Notes under the pieces: generated by a model
The model's database searches: none
What the model saw: the letters and a program-made list of their open reading frames with translations, nothing else
What the model was told of the DNA's origin: nothing
Part shown: positions 18,890-19,978 of the stretch, piece after piece
Numbering within the stretch: position 1 is the stretch's first letter
How the letters are laid out: each line of letters starts with the position of its first letter
Made by a program: the position numbers and the translations under genes
NCBI GenBank assembly: GCA_027596945.1
Contig: JADGJH010000372.1
Coordinates: forward strand, 1-19,978
Length of the DNA: 19,978 nt
From: Physocladia obscura
Taxonomy: Eukaryota; Chytridiomycota; Chytridiomycetes; Chytridiales; Chytriomycetaceae
Direction: 5' to 3'

Positions 18890-19736
18890 CGAAGTCATGA
18901 AAAATCTTGAATTCAGTGGTAGACTTGGCGAATTTTTAACGTTGAATATTCTTATAGATATATTTCAACTGTATTGTAGCCGATATTGCGATCCATTTTT
19001 ATCTCGTTTATTGAATATTTTAACCAAATATGCAAGGTTTTGATTTATTAAAACCAGTTCAACGGCAAGGGAATGTGGCAATGCCGTTCTTTCTATTTCT
19101 TTTTCCATCGTTTTCTCAAAATCTTAACCAGCGGCCCATGGCCTTCTCTTCACCTCCCCTTCGCCTACTTCGTGCCTTTTTCTTTTCTTTTCTTTCTTTC
19201 TTTGTCGTGTGGTTTTTCTTTCTTTTCTGGTTTTTTATTCAATAAAATCGGCAGTGAGGGGTGTCTCGGCAGCCCCCGATCTGCTCGCGTTTCGCCCAAA
19301 ACAGGTTTTCATTTTATTCTTTCTCTTCTAGTTTGTTGCATGAAACATTTTCCCAGCAAGTTGATTGGTGTTTGGTTTTGTATTGTTGATGCGAAGAAAT
19401 TCGGACAGACTTCGTGTATTGAGATATTTAAAAAAATATAAGCAACGGTGTATAAAATTACTATATATTCAAATTTCGTTTGGCAATATCGCTTTCAAGA
19501 TATTCGAAGCGATGGAAGTATTGTGATTCGAAGTTGAAATATCAAACTCTTCAAGCAAGTCAGTATTGTCCGATTCGCCATACTGCCCGCTACCAATGCA
19601 TTTTCTGATAGCTTAAGCATCAATGTCCAGAATTTTTTGTTGATTCTCAGCAACTCTATTTGTTGATTCTTCATTTGTCATGGTCACCAAATTTTTTTGT
19701 ACGTGTTTGAAACAATTGAATCAATAATAAAGAAGA
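18890..19736. promoter_or_regulatory. CpG-normal flank upstream of the right-edge gene
   Basis: CpG density returns abruptly at 18890. The stretch holds a pure pyrimidine run of 29 nt at 19175-19203 inside a longer CT-rich tract, a TATAAAA at 19451-19457 about 280 bp before the ATG at 19737, and a GC-rich patch near 19250-19300. CT-rich tracts and TATA boxes are common in fungal promoters. Short plus-strand open frames beginning near 19030 and 19073 are mostly translated CT tract (Phe/Leu/Ser runs) and are not supported as genes. Confidence 0.35.
19469..19681 (-). pseudogene. Broken coding-like fragment, one internal stop
   Basis: One minus-strand frame starts with ATG at 19681 (MTNEESTNRVAENQQKILD), meets TAA at 19613-19615, then continues in the same frame through IRKCIGSGQYGESDNTDLLE and EFDISTSNHNTSIASNILKA to TGA at 19469. 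The composition looks like soluble protein, and a CAA-to-TAA change would explain the stop. No family is recognised. It may be the end of a dead gene or transposon, or chance; it also lies within the presumed promoter of the plus-strand gene. Confidence 0.25.
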
Positions 19737-19978
19737 TGCAGGGCTCAACGGGGCGAATAAGATGGCCGGACGAATTCACAACCAATGGCGCGGACTCACC
19801 GGTTGCCGAATGGTGCGAGCAGCTGGTGGCTTCCTGGATGAACAACACCGTGATGCCTTCCGCAATTATCCGAATGGCATACAACGATCACAACTACAAC
19901 AACAACAACAACAACCACAACAACAACAACAACATCAACACCAACACCAACAGCAACAACAACAACAACATCTTCAAT
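19737..19978 (+). CDS. 5' end of an unrecognised gene with an Asn-rich tract, 3' truncated by the window
   Basis: ATG at 19737 has A at -3 and opens a frame that runs to the window end (80 codons). It begins MQGSTGRIRWPDEFTTNGAD, then PVAEWCEQLVASWM, and then becomes an Asn-rich tract coded by AAC repeats. The first 50 or so residues look like ordinary folded protein with Trp, Cys and hydrophobic spacing, but I cannot name a family. An alternative start at 19762, also with A at -3 plus G at +4, opens a second frame that would give a Gln-rich tract. The first ATG and the more protein-like N-terminus favour the Asn frame. Introns cannot be judged from so short a piece. Confidence 0.5.
19891..19973 (+). 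repeat. CAA/AAC trinucleotide microsatellite
   Basis: About 80 nt of CAA/AAC units with scattered CAC, ATC and AGC interruptions, in the right-edge open frame. It codes for poly-Asn in the preferred frame, poly-Gln in the second and poly-Thr in the third. Such tracts vary in length between strains. The FAS N-terminal Asn insert shows the same compositional taste in this genome. Confidence 0.85.

Noticed and set aside
19030..19441. Two overlapping plus-strand open frames (71 and 122 codons) rich in Phe, Leu and Ser.
   Set aside because: They mostly translate the CT-rich tract and show no domain. They are better explained as promoter or 5' UTR sequence.
19488..19513. An imperfect hairpin (ATCGCTTTC ... 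GAAGCGAT) near the right end.
   Set aside because: It is short, has one bulged base, and falls within the coding-like minus-strand fragment. Nothing supports a terminator or structured RNA.
1..19978. tRNA, rRNA, CRISPR or bacterial-type operon signals.
   Set aside because: No tRNA B-box or cloverleaf, no rRNA core sequence, no spaced repeat array and no ribosome-binding-site operons were seen. Short spliceosomal introns show the DNA is eukaryotic.

Overview
The window is nuclear DNA from a fungus. Introns are short (48-96 nt, GT-AG with one GC-AG), and the main gene encodes a fungal type I fatty acid synthase (FAS). The single-chain beta-alpha FAS, small introns, compact genes and Asn-rich low-complexity stretches fit an early-diverging fungus, perhaps a chytrid. 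The lineage is inference only.

Positions 1-12823, minus strand, hold one FAS gene of 13 visible exons that runs off the left edge. I spliced it by hand. All 12 intron phases agree, giving 4,019 complete codons. The domain order is acetyltransferase, enoyl reductase, dehydratase, malonyl/palmitoyl transferase, two tandem ACPs, ketoreductase, ketosynthase and the first residues of the phosphopantetheinyl transferase. The yeast Fas1 and Fas2 equivalents are therefore fused, and the ACP is doubled. ACP1 occupies one symmetric phase-2 exon.

Positions 13114-15572, minus strand, hold an eight-exon ataxin-10 homologue (Ctr86 family) of 655 residues. It lies 290 bp upstream of the FAS gene in the same orientation. 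One of its introns is GC-AG.

Positions about 15584-18889 are a CpG desert: I find four CpG dinucleotides in 3.3 kb, and none between 16914 and 18889, while both flanks are CpG-normal. It contains eroded coding fragments on the minus strand, including a BED-zinc-finger-like stretch broken by stops of the kind made by C-to-T change. It also has a few well-formed candidate exons with host-sized introns. The best reading is a long-methylated, decayed transposon or gene relic; its family is uncertain.

Positions 18890-19978 return to normal CpG content. They hold a pyrimidine-rich, TATA-containing flank, a small broken minus-strand coding fragment, and the 5' end of a plus-strand gene (ATG at 19737) that enters an Asn/Gln-type CAA/AAC repeat and leaves the window.

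FAS makes long-chain acyl-CoA in the cytosol. The ataxin-10 homologue is an armadillo-type protein with no evident pathway link, so the pair looks like ordinary neighbours.
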